A DNA stretch of 47,481 bases from Cytophagales bacterium (GCA_022360015.1 JAKSDQ010000063.1:1-47481), one strand, 5' to 3'; shown: positions 35,370 to 44,484, counted from the stretch's first letter. Notes: generated from the letters alone by a model not told the origin. Numbers and translations are program-made.

Positions 35370-35732
35370 TCAGGTAATGAAGTCAATAAGTATTCCAAGC
35401 AAAACCGTTGTGATAATAGCAGAAAGCAAACCTAAGGTGTAGGATAAAAGTCCTTTAAAGTAGTTGGCTATTTTTCTTCCACCAAAAAATTGTCCTATTG
35501 CCCACGATACATAAATGAAACCAATCAAACCACCGATAAACAATAATCCTAAGTCGGTCAATGCTTCTATAACGCCGAAAAGGGAGGGTATCAACATGAC
35601 CATTCCGAACACGAACAATATTAAAATAAGAATTTCAAAGAAGTTATAGGCGTATTTCCGAAAAATGATTTTAATCCAAAAGGCCACAAAATACTGTGGA
35701 TAGCTTCTTCTAAATTGGAAACCATTATGCAT
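35370..35732 (-). CDS. small three-TM membrane protein
   Basis: 120 residues. Hydrophobic segments are at about 30-52, 58-76 and 96-118. A short basic loop, GQFFGGRKIANYFKGLLSY, lies between the last two. Family not certain; it resembles the membrane part of DUF3667-type proteins but lacks their N-terminal cysteine motif, and may itself be N-terminally shortened. Its last 55 residues are paralogous to the fragment at 44555-44729 (GFIYVSWAIGQFF versus GIIYSTWTIGRFF). Confidence 0.6.
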   Translation of the reverse strand: MHNGFQFRRSYPQYFVAFWIKIIFRKYAYNFFEILILILFVFGMVMLIPSLFGVIEALTDLGLLFIGGLIGFIYVSWAIGQFFGGRKIANYFKGLLSYTLGLLSAIITTVLLGILIDFIT

Positions 35733-35795
35733 GTTGGAATTCTTCCCTCATCCATTGCCCAAAGCGTAAGTGCTTTTGTCACCTTTCCAACAACC

Positions 35796-37139
35796 TTATA
35801 AACGCCGTGCTTTCGGCATGGAAAGCAATACCATCAGTGCTGTTGCCAATAATAATGGTAATAGGGTCCATAATGGCTTGGCATCGGTATTTGTTTGATA
35901 ATAAGTTGGTGTAAATTGTTTCCAATCAATGGATTCGGCTTTGTGTTGCTCAAATATCTTTGGGTAGAAAAACAGCCGCAGTTTTTCATGAAAGGCTTCT
36001 GTTGCCCTTAGAAAATCCATGTGTTGCTCTAAGCTTGTACCTGCCAATTGATTAAATGCCAACTGCAAATGCATGTTCGGTACCATCGATGCCATTTTCC
36101 TACTTTTTTGTTCCCGTAATTTGATCTTGTTGACCAAGGCCTCGCGTTCGTTTTTTGAATCGTCATCACCCATTTGTTGCATGGCGTAGTACCATAGCCA
36201 ATTGAACCCGTCTGTCGGATATCCATACGCTTCGAACTGCGGGTAATGGGCATAAAACTTTTGAATGGTGAGCAGCTTATCCGTATCCCATTTGGTGTGA
36301 TAGCCATCGCGCTGAGCAATGGCAGCACTCAATGCTTCCGGTACGGGGTGTTTTGACGACACATAAGCGTTGATTCCTGCGGGCAACAAAATAAGCATCA
36401 CCAACCAAATCGAAAGGAGCAGCAGTGCATTGAATCCGGAAGATTTTTTGAAACCGATGACAAAAAAGGAGAGTGCAAACCAAAAAGTGACATACAGCAA
36501 TGCCAGTATAAACATCAATAGAAAATGTGTATTAAACGGAACGTCAAGTACAACCTTTGCTATTAAAAACAGTAGTACCAAAACACCGAACAACAGCAAT
36601 AGCCGTATAAATAGTTTGGCAAGTACAAACCGTAATTTTGATTGGGCTTGAATGGCGACCAAACGCCAGGTACCCGTCTCAGTTTCCTCTGATATGGCAT
36701 TGAACGTAAATACAATGACTAATAATGGAAGCAGATAGATCAACACAAAGGAAAGGTCGAGGTTTCCCGACTGCAAATTCATTGGGTTGACCAAATCAGT
36801 ATCATATTTTTGTGCTTCAAACGTCTTAATGGTGATGCGTTTTACCACAGGATTCATATCCGCCTGACCTATGGATAATCCTGCCAGCGGGTTTGAAGAA
36901 TTGATAAAGGCAAACTTTACATAATAAAGCAGTAGTCCCAAATCATCGTTGTGCAACGTAACATGCCGTTCAAAATGTTGTTCCTGATAGGCTTTTACCT
37001 CGGCAATTGCTTCTTGTTGTTGAATGAGATGCCGATTTCCGATAAGAATTCCGACCAAACCTAAAACCGTGATCAATACCAAACTGATACGTACTTCTTT
37101 TGATCGTATGCACTGGTATAAAAACAAGCGATACTTCAT
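35796..37139 (-). CDS. ABC-2 type permease (DUF3526), second
   Basis: 447 residues from the ATG at 37139, which overlaps the previous gene by ATGA. The frame is open 19 codons further but that part lies inside the upstream permease. TM1 is at about 19-36, followed by a large extracytoplasmic loop (about 37-150; YQEQHFERHVTLHNDD), then a cluster of five or so TM segments including the motif SEETETGTWRL, typical of ABC-2 permeases. It is the last gene of the operon 42214-35796. With the other permease and the ATPase at 41082 it should form a heteromeric ABC exporter. Confidence 0.85.
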   Translation of the reverse strand: MKYRLFLYQCIRSKEVRISLVLITVLGLVGILIGNRHLIQQQEAIAEVKAYQEQHFERHVTLHNDDLGLLLYYVKFAFINSSNPLAGLSIGQADMNPVVKRITIKTFEAQKYDTDLVNPMNLQSGNLDLSFVLIYLLPLLVIVFTFNAISEETETGTWRLVAIQAQSKLRFVLAKLFIRLLLLFGVLVLLFLIAKVVLDVPFNTHFLLMFILALLYVTFWFALSFFVIGFKKSSGFNALLLLSIWLVMLILLPAGINAYVSSKHPVPEALSAAIAQRDGYHTKWDTDKLLTIQKFYAHYPQFEAYGYPTDGFNWLWYYAMQQMGDDDSKNEREALVNKIKLREQKSRKMASMVPNMHLQLAFNQLAGTSLEQHMDFLRATEAFHEKLRLFFYPKIFEQHKAESIDWKQFTPTYYQTNTDAKPLWTLLPLLLATALMVLLSMPKARRL

Positions 37140-38587
37140 AGTGCCTTTGCTTTTTTTGTGGTGAATACTATCAGCCAAAAAGCGAACAACAACCATAAAA
37201 TCATGGAAATCACAGCTGGTAGAGCCGCTTTAAATGCGTTGCCAAAAGCCATTGGCTTGTGATGAAAATCGGGAAATTCCTCCCAGTGCTCATGGCCGAC
37301 CACATGGGTTTTTCCTTCGGAACCACTTTCCTTTTTTGGACTGATATACGCCATTTGCAGCTCGTTCATTTTTTGGGATAACTGGTAGCGATACGTATCA
37401 GCCTGCTCTTGAAAATCCACATAACTTGAAAAGTCCGTTCCCGAAAAGGTCATCGAAAGTTGTTTGATGGCCATATACGGGTTGACCAGGGCCATAAATC
37501 GAGTAATGTTATTTTGGTTTTGATAAATGTTCAATAGATTGGCGTGGTGCTTTTTATAAAGTGTTGAGCTGATCTTTTCTCCTTCACGCATTACAAAACC
37601 GGAATAGTTGAAAGGCAAATCAGTCACTTTGCTAACGTTATGCGCAGATAATACCGAGTCTCGCATTTGATTATAAAATGGATCATCGGGATTGTGGCTA
37701 TCGCCCTTTTGAATTTCTTCTTGCTCGATAGCCGACTGAAACGCCAATTTTGAAGGAGTCGGATGCCAATAGTTTCCCAGGGCCTGGGCTGATTTAGGCA
37801 AAAGAATGACCAACAGCAACCAAATTCCCAATAAACGTAATAGCGCATGCTTTGTAGTATTGCTTCTTGCTGAAACTACTATGGTAGTGGCTGATACAAT
37901 AAACAGGAAAACCATGTACCCCACTCCTATCGCCAGCAGCCGCAACCAAAGATGATCGCTTTCCACCACACCACCATAGCTGATGAGGGCTGCAACTACC
38001 ATCAATACTACCGGAGCTAAAAATAAAACGGCAATTCCAAAAAGCCCGAGGGATTTACCAAACAGGATTTCCAACCAGTTGGCACCCTGGGATAAGACTA
38101 TCTTTAAGGTGCCGTTCTCCTTATCTGCCGCGATGCCGGAAAATCCTATAAAAAATAAGATCAATGGAAGTACCAGTTGCAAGAGCAAGGCCAGGCTTAA
38201 CTCCCCGAAACGCAAGGTCCCGGTAGAGAAAGTGGCGTCGGAAAAGTTGACGCTATTCTGCCTATGGGCTTCTAAAAAAACCGTATTTCCCGTAAAACTT
38301 TCCAATCCGTAATCGAACATACCCAAAGGCGGATTCACCCGAAAAGCAAAGGTGCCGAAATGCGCCATGCGGTGCGGATGCTTATCCGGGTTAGCCTCCC
38401 AACTCTGTCGTGCTTTTACCTGATGGGACTTTCGAATATCGTTTTGGGTAATATGGCTTTGAATACCGCTAACGGCAGCATAGGCCGTTAGCAGTATAAA
38501 AACGACATAAAGAAAATAAAAGGTTTTCGGCGTAGTCGCATTGCGCCAAAAATGCCATGCAAACAAACGCAAGTTCGCCCATTTCAT
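37136..38587 (-). CDS. ABC-2 type permease (DUF3526-like), first
   Basis: About 483 residues from the ATG at 38587 (a GTG lies one codon upstream). The N-terminal TM (about 20-40) precedes a long periplasmic domain with Asn/His-rich HPHRMAHFGTFAFRVNPP. Several TM helices follow, with the cytoplasmic motif AADKENGTLKIVLSQG, the same ABC-2 element as the downstream permease. A C-terminal TM ends the protein. It begins 3 bp after the TonB receptor stop, so the receptor and permease are translationally linked. The substrate is inferred only from the adjacent siderophore-type receptor. Confidence 0.85.
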   Translation of the reverse strand: MKWANLRLFAWHFWRNATTPKTFYFLYVVFILLTAYAAVSGIQSHITQNDIRKSHQVKARQSWEANPDKHPHRMAHFGTFAFRVNPPLGMFDYGLESFTGNTVFLEAHRQNSVNFSDATFSTGTLRFGELSLALLLQLVLPLILFFIGFSGIAADKENGTLKIVLSQGANWLEILFGKSLGLFGIAVLFLAPVVLMVVAALISYGGVVESDHLWLRLLAIGVGYMVFLFIVSATTIVVSARSNTTKHALLRLLGIWLLLVILLPKSAQALGNYWHPTPSKLAFQSAIEQEEIQKGDSHNPDDPFYNQMRDSVLSAHNVSKVTDLPFNYSGFVMREGEKISSTLYKKHHANLLNIYQNQNNITRFMALVNPYMAIKQLSMTFSGTDFSSYVDFQEQADTYRYQLSQKMNELQMAYISPKKESGSEGKTHVVGHEHWEEFPDFHHKPMAFGNAFKAALPAVISMILWLLFAFWLIVFTTKKAKAL

Positions 38588-38590
38588 CAC

Positions 38591-41077
38591 TTAAAATTTA
38601 TAGGTTGTGGTAAATAGTACATTTCTCGGTGCTCCCGGGAACAACCTAAAGGCGTTCAATGCCCCGGTCCAATAGGTTTCATCGAACAGATTGTTCACCT
38701 TGAAGGCTATTTGGATGTTGCTACCGGACGGTCGATAATAGAGTGCTGCATCAAAAACGGTATATTCAGGTAGCAATAAACGGTCATGATACCATGAGAA
38801 TCGGTCGCCGCGATACTCAACGCCCAGCCCGGCCCCAATATCTTTCAAAGCCCCGTTCATAAAATCATATCGCGCCCATAAATTGGCGCTGTGTTCAGGG
38901 GCACCCCCTACGCGCTCACCAACCAGGCTCGGGTCGTCATCTTCTACAATTTCGGCATCGATGTAGGCATACGAAGCGTTTACCTGTAGATTGGGAAATA
39001 CATATCCCGAAAGATCCCATTCAAAGCCACGGCTTTGTTGAGCCCCGCGTTCCACCAATAAATCCTCATCGTTGGGGTCTTGTAACAATAGGTTTTTCTG
39101 GTTGATTTCATATACGGCCAGATTCATAGCCAATTTTCCACCAAAGAATTCCCCTTTCGCTCCAAATTCAACCAAATCACTCTCCAACGGATCAAACTCA
39201 GCAGGAGAGCTCGCCCAAAAGAAATTTTCGGTTGCCGGCGATAAAGTGACCGTATTGGACTGTGGCTGAAACCCCTCAATATACGTTCCGTACACACTGA
39301 TGTCGTCCGTGGCTTCATAGGTAAGCCCGATTCTTGGAATGAAAGCTTCATTCGTAAACCTTTCTTCGTCGTTCGATTCATTGTCAAAAATATCCTCGAA
39401 CCACTCATAACGGAGATTTACCAAAGCCAAAAATCTTCCTATTTTAAATTGGTTCTGTACATAAATACCATTTGAGGTGGTAAGATTTGCAGGAATGGCA
39501 AATTCCGAGATCACATAGTCCCTTACCACACGTATGGTGTTTTGCGGATCGGTAAGGTCGTAATGCATTACATTGGGTTTTGGTGCGGTGATCCCATTGA
39601 TTTCAATGGTTTGAAAATCGGCCGCTTCGGCAGGATCAAAATTACTTACACTACCATCATTTCTCAGATAGCGACGGGCCGAATTTTGCCCACCGCCTTT
39701 GGTACGTTCCCACCAGCTACCGTCATACCCTACCAATAACTTGTTGGTGACTTTGTCACCTTGGAAATCGAAATTAAAAAAAGCATTAAAGTTGTCGGTG
39801 ATCCAAAACTGTTGACGCTCCACGTAGCGCATGGCCGCTAAGGTATTGATTGGATTTCCTTCAATATCAACAGCGGCATCGTTCACGGTCCGATGTTCCG
39901 CAAGATCTTCCTCCCATGTTTGCTTCATATAGGAAGCATTGAATCCAATATTTTCTTTGATCTGTTTTGTGAAGTTACCCATTACCATAAACTCCCTTGA
40001 CTTAAAAAAGTCGTTGTTGGCGCCTACGTTTAATGAAATTGGTGTGCTATTTAAGTCAAACTCCCCATTGATCGCACCGAAAATGGGTTGTCCCCGGTCT
40101 ATGTTTCCTACCCCGTTGCTAAAGATCATTTCCACATTCAATGCCGTGGTGCTATTAGGCGAAAATGTAATGGAGGGTGTAATCAGCAAAGCGTTGTTTT
40201 GTACCAAATCCCTGAAAGACTTTGCTTCCTGTACCGCTGCATTAAAACGATACAATAAGGTTTCGGAGTCATTCAACGGTCCGGTAAAATCCATGGTAGA
40301 CCTCAGGGTTCCAAAACTTCCCACTGTGGCACTCACTTCATTTCTTTTCTCTTTTAAAGGCTTTTTGGTGACCATGTTAATGGTACCCCCCGGGTCAACA
40401 CTCGAAAAACTGACCGAAGAAGGTCCTTTGATCACTTCTATTCTTTCAATATGTGAGGTGATGGGCTGGAGAAAGTAATATTGTCGCGTGCGTAATCCAT
40501 TGATTACTTGTCCTTCTTCTGCCTGGGTGGTACCCCGTATATTAAAATGATTATAAAATGCTGTAGAGGTAACACTACTGGCGGCCTTGACCGCATCCGC
40601 CAACTGAAAGGCCTGTCGATCATTGATCAGCTCCTTGGTGATTGTCGATACCGCCTGGGGTAACTCTTTGTTCTTGATCGCGACCTTGGTCGATGAAAAA
40701 GAATAATCACTGTTATAATCTGTTCGTGCGCGACCAATTACTTCTACGCTTTGTAGTTGTTCGGTTCCCTCTTTCAGTCGGAGCGTACCAATATCAAAAG
40801 AAGAACCCTCATTGATCTCATAGTTGTTCTTATAGGGTTGAAATCCCAAATATCGAACCTCGAGCGCATAACTCCCGGATGGCACATTGATTTCGAACTT
40901 TCCATCTGCATCGGTCAGTTGGCCGAACATATCATCCGTATTTTTTAAGGAAACCGTAGCCCCTACAATCGGGATATTCTGTTCGTCGACGACAGTACCC
41001 GTAACCTTTACCTGGGCAAACGAACTCCAACTGATGATTGTTATAAATGTGCCGGATAGTAATCTAAATATATTCAT
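38591..41077 (-). CDS. TonB-dependent siderophore-type receptor
   Basis: 828 residues. The signal peptide is about 1-22 (WSSFAQ). An N-terminal carboxypeptidase-regulatory-like domain (about 23-95; VTGTVVDEQNIPIVGATV) is followed by a plug domain (about 130-245) with NIRGT and IERIEVIKGPSSV...PGGTINMVTKKP, the signature of siderophore receptors. A 22-strand barrel ends in TTTYKF. It imports ferric siderophore or a similar chelate using TonB energy. It is sandwiched inside an ABC exporter operon (ATPase 4 bp upstream, permeases downstream), an arrangement that suggests linked uptake and export of one compound. Confidence 0.93.
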   Translation of the reverse strand: MNIFRLLSGTFITIISWSSFAQVKVTGTVVDEQNIPIVGATVSLKNTDDMFGQLTDADGKFEINVPSGSYALEVRYLGFQPYKNNYEINEGSSFDIGTLRLKEGTEQLQSVEVIGRARTDYNSDYSFSSTKVAIKNKELPQAVSTITKELINDRQAFQLADAVKAASSVTSTAFYNHFNIRGTTQAEEGQVINGLRTRQYYFLQPITSHIERIEVIKGPSSVSFSSVDPGGTINMVTKKPLKEKRNEVSATVGSFGTLRSTMDFTGPLNDSETLLYRFNAAVQEAKSFRDLVQNNALLITPSITFSPNSTTALNVEMIFSNGVGNIDRGQPIFGAINGEFDLNSTPISLNVGANNDFFKSREFMVMGNFTKQIKENIGFNASYMKQTWEEDLAEHRTVNDAAVDIEGNPINTLAAMRYVERQQFWITDNFNAFFNFDFQGDKVTNKLLVGYDGSWWERTKGGGQNSARRYLRNDGSVSNFDPAEAADFQTIEINGITAPKPNVMHYDLTDPQNTIRVVRDYVISEFAIPANLTTSNGIYVQNQFKIGRFLALVNLRYEWFEDIFDNESNDEERFTNEAFIPRIGLTYEATDDISVYGTYIEGFQPQSNTVTLSPATENFFWASSPAEFDPLESDLVEFGAKGEFFGGKLAMNLAVYEINQKNLLLQDPNDEDLLVERGAQQSRGFEWDLSGYVFPNLQVNASYAYIDAEIVEDDDPSLVGERVGGAPEHSANLWARYDFMNGALKDIGAGLGVEYRGDRFSWYHDRLLLPEYTVFDAALYYRPSGSNIQIAFKVNNLFDETYWTGALNAFRLFPGAPRNVLFTTTYKF

Positions 41078-41081
41078 TGTG

Positions 41082-41777
41082 TTAAATGGTCTTTAGATAT
41101 AAATCCTGCAATTCACTTGCACCAATGGTGGTTGTATTTGATGTATAAACCAACCTGCCTTCTTTCATAATGCCGATTTTCGTGCCCACATTCACAGCAT
41201 TGAAAATGTCGTGAGTGGCCATAAAAATGGTTTTACCATCTCGGCTTAATTCCTTGCAAATCTTAGTGAATTCAAGGGTTGCTTTGGGATCTAAACCAGA
41301 GATAGGTTCATCCATAAAAATGTAATCGGCGTTTTTGGAAAGCGCAATGGAAATACCCACTTTTTGCCGCATTCCTTTGGAGTAGGAAGCGAGTTTGTCT
41401 TGATGAGCAGCTTCTTGAAGTCCTGCCTTGAGGAGGAAATCAGACAACTCAGTATTCGAATATTTAAAACCCGCCAGCCGGCTAAAAAAATTGAGGTTTT
41501 CAATACCTGAAAGATTACCGTACAATTGAACGACTTCAGGAATGTAGGCAATCATTTCGGTTGTGGTATTGTTGTTTGGTTTTACTGCGATACCGTTCAG
41601 TAATGCCTCACCACTAGTCGGCTGAATCAGCCCAAGAAATAAGTTTATGGTTGTTGTTTTACCAGCGCCATTTTGACCGAGTAAACAAAAAATTTCGCCC
41701 TTTTCAACTGTTAGATTCAGTTGACAAAGCGCCTCATGCTTACCATATTTTTTGGTAAGATCGATAGCTTCCAGCAT
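41082..41777 (-). CDS. ABC transporter ATP-binding protein
   Basis: 231 residues. Walker A GQNGAGKT (34-41), a variant signature YSKGMRQKV, Walker B with DEPISGLDP, and the switch histidine in FMATHD are all present, so the protein should be an active ATPase of the NatA/CcmA type serving ABC-2 permeases. It is followed 4 bp later by the TonB receptor and by two permeases, which are its likely partners. Confidence 0.95.
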   Translation of the reverse strand: MLEAIDLTKKYGKHEALCQLNLTVEKGEIFCLLGQNGAGKTTTINLFLGLIQPTSGEALLNGIAVKPNNNTTTEMIAYIPEVVQLYGNLSGIENLNFFSRLAGFKYSNTELSDFLLKAGLQEAAHQDKLASYSKGMRQKVGISIALSKNADYIFMDEPISGLDPKATLEFTKICKELSRDGKTIFMATHDIFNAVNVGTKIGIMKEGRLVYTSNTTTIGASELQDLYLKTI

Positions 41778-41896
41778 ATTTTGATATGTAAATGTTATTT
41801 ACTAATTAATGTATTGCGATATAGGAAATAATTCCCTTTTCAGGCCCTTAGGCAGCATAAGAGTTGCCAATGGCCGTCTATGTAAAAAAGGAGTAA

Positions 41897-42214
41897 TCAG
41901 ACTTGGGGTGGGCCTCGCAGATGAAGCTGTTCCCTAGAAATAGCAAAAAGCATTTCCGTTATGTTTTGATCGGAACAATAGGAAAAACTATCTAAAGGAA
42001 GGATAAAGACACTTTGAATGTACAGTTGCTGATCAAAGTAAAAATTACAGATTTGACAGTCTGAGTTGTCTTCGACAGTAATATTAGCCGCGTTGCCGAT
42101 GTCAATTATCGCAGTATGCTGACCGTGTGTTTGAGCGTGAAAAACCGAAACCAAAGGCAAGCATAGTATATACGCTGCCAACATGCCGGCTACTATTTGG
42201 ACTTTGTTTTTCAC
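41897..42214 (-). CDS. small Cys/His membrane-anchored or periplasmic protein
   Basis: 105 residues. A hydrophobic N-terminus (about 5-26) may be a signal peptide or anchor. A His-containing stretch (FHAQTHGQH, 26-33) and a CQIC motif (53-56) follow, then LYIQSVFILPL and a terminal HLRGPPQV. Such short Bacteroidota proteins often precede metal-related TonB receptors, and the His and Cys residues could bind metal. It lies 119 bp upstream of the ABC ATPase and is probably the first gene of the operon. The family is not firmly recognised. A palindrome lies 32 bp upstream of the start. Confidence 0.65.
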   Translation of the reverse strand: MKNKVQIVAGMLAAYILCLPLVSVFHAQTHGQHTAIIDIGNAANITVEDNSDCQICNFYFDQQLYIQSVFILPLDSFSYCSDQNITEMLFAISREQLHLRGPPQV

Positions 42215-42245
42215 GTTTGCTAAATTACTGTTTTTTCATCCCAGA

Positions 42246-42263
42246 TCCTAAATCGATTTAGGA
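42246..42263. promoter_or_regulatory. 18-bp perfect palindrome upstream of the siderophore operon
   Basis: TCCTAAATCGATTTAGGA is a perfect palindrome 32 bp upstream of the gene at 42214. A second hairpin, CCGGGT/ACCCGG with an 8-base loop, sits at 42268-42287. The position suits an operator for a dimeric, possibly metal-responsive, repressor of the receptor/ABC operon. The regulator is not identified. Nothing else was seen in 42215-42504. Confidence 0.45.
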
Positions 42264-42504
42264 ATATCCGGGTTTCAAGTCACCCGGTATTATGAAAGTC
42301 TAACTCCCAAATTTGGAATTGTATTTTTTCTTTAGGCTATAAAGATATTGTAAGAAACTTTACCATTTTTTCGTCTTTGGGTATAAAGTATAGCTAAAAT
42401 AAGTAAGCGCACTTTTGCCACACAAGATCAAGTTTGATTTTCTTGGATTGTTTTCAAAGTGCAAAGTTCGCAAATTGATTTTTAGCATTTGTTGTGAAGG
42501 TGTT

Positions 42505-42971
42505 TTAATTCAGTTTTGTCATTCCAAATTGATCGATGGTTTGTTTTCTATTTTCAGTTAGCGAAAAACTCAAATCAGTCCAAGCAGTTCCTTCAATTCC
42601 TTGAAGAACAATTCCGTTTTCCGTTTTTGTCATAGTGAAAAGAAAATCTGCGAGATTAGCATCTTTTTCAGAAGAAACTTTATCCGTTTTTGTCATTCCG
42701 TGTTCATCAATCGCTTGTGGTAAGTCGTTGTCAATACTAAATGCCAAATCAATCCAAGCACTTCCTTCGGTGCTTGTCAGCTTAATTCCATTGTCAGTTT
42801 TCTCCACAACAATTTTAAAATCCTTTCTGGTAAGGCTACAATTTCTGGTAAGGCTACACGGGTAGCAGCTTTTACTGCATCTTCCGTGTATGATTTAGGG
42901 GCATTTAAAATTCGTTCAAGTTCCGAATTTGTCTTTTTTTGAAATTTCGTATAAAAGTAGTTGTTCTCCAT
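42505..42971 (-). pseudogene. frameshifted gene with internal tandem repeat
   Basis: An N-terminal frame from the ATG at 42971 (MENNYFYTKFQKKTNSELERI) runs to about 42800. The rest continues in another frame as FKIVVEKTDNGIKLTSTEG and ends at 42505. The two frames meet near GGATTTTAAAATTG. An 18-bp tandem duplication (GTAGCCTTACCAGAAA-type unit, about 42828-42863) lies just upstream. The second part has two similar units of about 47 residues: DNGIKLTSTEGSAWIDLAFS and ENGIVLQGIEGTAWTDLSFS, each ending in a GMTK motif. No family recognised. A sequencing error could produce the same picture. Confidence 0.6.
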
Positions 42972-42996
42972 TTTACTTATTTGCCGATAACGTGCA

Positions 42997-43089
42997 ACTA
43001 TCATCCGTAAGCTAGACTTTTTAAATTTCCATAAAAGTATCGAATAGCACTAGCCTTTGTAAACACCTAGTAAGCTTATGGATGATAGT
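42997..43089. repeat. 17-bp inverted repeat element upstream of a cassette-like gene
   Basis: Arms 42997-43013 (ACTATCATCCGTAAGCT) and 43073-43089 are complementary at 16 of 17 positions, the exception being a G-T wobble, with 59 nt between. On the minus strand the element is followed by CGTTATCGGC (42992-42983) and then the start of the gene at 42971. Confidence 0.55.
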
Positions 43090-43111
43090 GTTTGTGAGGT
43101 GTATCTTTCAG

Positions 43112-43240
43112 TTAAATCTTAAGTTTTATTGGAATCGTCATAGTTTGATCAACGGAAACTCCAACGCATTTGGCTGGAGTCCAGCTAGGGGATTGGCTCA
43201 ACACCTTTAGAATTTCGACATCAATTTCGCTGCTTAAAAT
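43112..43240 (-). pseudogene. fragment of an energy transducer TonB C-terminal domain
   Basis: The minus-strand frame ending at 43112 reads DVEILKVLSQSPSWTP then AKCVGVSVDQTMTIPIKLKI. This is the last part of a TonB C-terminal domain (family form: ...VLKSSPKWTPGKQxGKPVxVxYTxPIxF). The upstream part of the domain is missing: similarity stops at about 43240, exactly where the oppositely oriented pseudogene at 43245 begins. The junction implies a deletion or insertion. Confidence 0.6.
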
Positions 43241-43244
43241 TTTT

Positions 43245-43811
43245 ATGGAATTACCGGAAAAAAAGACCTTGCAGCACAATGAACTGATCAAAAGCATTTT
43301 TGCAGTCTATAACCCCGAAGATAAAGCAAAATACACGTCACTGTTTTTGTCAGGTTTTAGTACCAACAAACCAGTTTGGCGAAGCGGGCTCGCAACCTTT
43401 GCAGTCATGCAGTCGTTCCCCAGACATGATTTCACTCTTCGGTAAGGTCAGGAACTCACCAGAATATCACCCTGTGAGGTTTGTTCATGTTTTATGGAAA
43501 TGAATAATAGAAAAGACTTTATTATTGATTGTTTCTATGAAGTCGGAGGACTGGTAGGCTTTGGTTTACAAAATTATTATTGTTACCTGTCAGAGACAAA
43601 TAAATTAGATAGGGTAGCCCCTAAAAAGGAGGATTTTAGGATCTTTTCTGAGATTATCAATATTTTATTGGAAGCACGGCCAGGTGATACTGTAAAGAAA
43701 ACAATACAATCCGGGATTGGAAAGATCCAAGGTTTTAAATCAAACACAGAGCAACGGCAGGCCCTGCTGGAAACATTAGGCGCCTCTTCAAAGGCTATCG
43801 CACCGCTATAA
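43245..43811 (+). pseudogene. decayed paralog of the 30552 gene
   Basis: The frame starting MELPEKKTLQHNELIKSIF aligns with residues from about 47 of the 275-residue protein at 30552: LFLSGFSTNKPVWRSGLATF against AFLTSLSTKRLDLRSSLSSY. A TAA at 43443-43445 interrupts it. The same frame then continues through a CEVC motif (matching CKIC) and through MNNRKDFIIDCFYEVGG to KEDFRIFSEIINILLE and QALLETLGASSKAI, which match the paralog's C-terminal part. The N-terminal 46 residues and the last 30 are missing. A pair of compensating indels around 43435-43480 is an alternative to one stop mutation. The 105-residue product from 43494 might still be made. Confidence 0.65.
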
Positions 43812-43873
43812 TATGGTTTTACTTCATTTTCCAGTAAGGCTAAATTCGGGGTGATAGGACTGAATATTGCCAG

Positions 43874-44074
43874 TTAAGGTCGGAGACCGGTTTCTATTTT
43901 TTTCAATCTTCTTCTTTGAATTAAATAAATTACGATTAATCCAATAATTGTTATAGGATATAAAATGCAAAAGATAAAAGTATTTACCTCATAATAGGAC
44001 AAATCAAGAATATTTGCAAGATTAATGATAAAATCCGTGCAGTACACATAAACCTTCTTTATCAAATCTTCCAT
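43874..44074 (-). CDS. small membrane protein
   Basis: 66 residues with one strong TM segment (about 32-51, FIFCILYPITIIGLIVIYLI) followed by a basic tail (QRRRLKKIETGLRP). It lies 7 bp after the gene at 44082 and is probably coupled to it. Function unknown. Confidence 0.6.
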   Translation of the reverse strand: MEDLIKKVYVYCTDFIINLANILDLSYYEVNTFIFCILYPITIIGLIVIYLIQRRRLKKIETGLRP

Positions 44075-44081
44075 TCTTGAA

Positions 44082-44477
44082 TTATCCTTTTTTTATACTA
44101 CGAATTGCTAAGTGTATACTTATCGACTTAACTAAAAGGAAATACATTATTAATGGAATTAAAATCACCAAAAAAACAATATTTGCCAATCCGTAATTCC
44201 CTGTTGATTTGAGAGAATGAATTATTCCAAAATAGATTGGGTCAATCTTATCGAAATATGGTGCAACGAATTTGACATGGTTTTCCTTACAATATTTTGT
44301 GTCGTTATGGCAAATCCATGAACATTTTTCTTTTATTCTTTTTGCTGAGTTTATGGCGGTGACTCTTTGCTTTTTGTAGCCTGGTTCTTTTGTGTTTAGC
44401 CGTGCAAATTCATTTATCATTATCATTCCCAAAAAAGGAAGGATCAATATTAACAAGTATAGAATTTGCCTTTTCAT
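44082..44477 (-). CDS. two-TM protein with Cys-containing loop
   Basis: 131 residues. An N-terminal TM (about 4-22, LYLLILILPFLGMIMI) and a second one (about 97-118, IVFLVILIPLIMYFLL) flank a probably extracytoplasmic loop with KCSWICHNDTKYCKENH, whose cysteines may form disulfides. Family not recognised. The start is supported by a short leader after the CGTTGAGC motif (44492-44485), which begins 8 bp upstream. It is followed by the small membrane protein at 43874; the two probably work together. Confidence 0.6.
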   Translation of the reverse strand: MKRQILYLLILILPFLGMIMINEFARLNTKEPGYKKQRVTAINSAKRIKEKCSWICHNDTKYCKENHVKFVAPYFDKIDPIYFGIIHSLKSTGNYGLANIVFLVILIPLIMYFLLVKSISIHLAIRSIKKG

Positions 44478-44484
44478 TTATTGG

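Noticed and set aside
35370-35732. Firm assignment to DUF3667
   Set aside because: The characteristic N-terminal cysteine motif of that family is absent; resemblance is limited to hydrophobic segments.
42997-43089. Insertion sequence or MITE based on the 17-bp inverted repeat
   Set aside because: No flanking target duplication was visible and the element sits at a gene boundary like the others, so a cassette-boundary reading was preferred.
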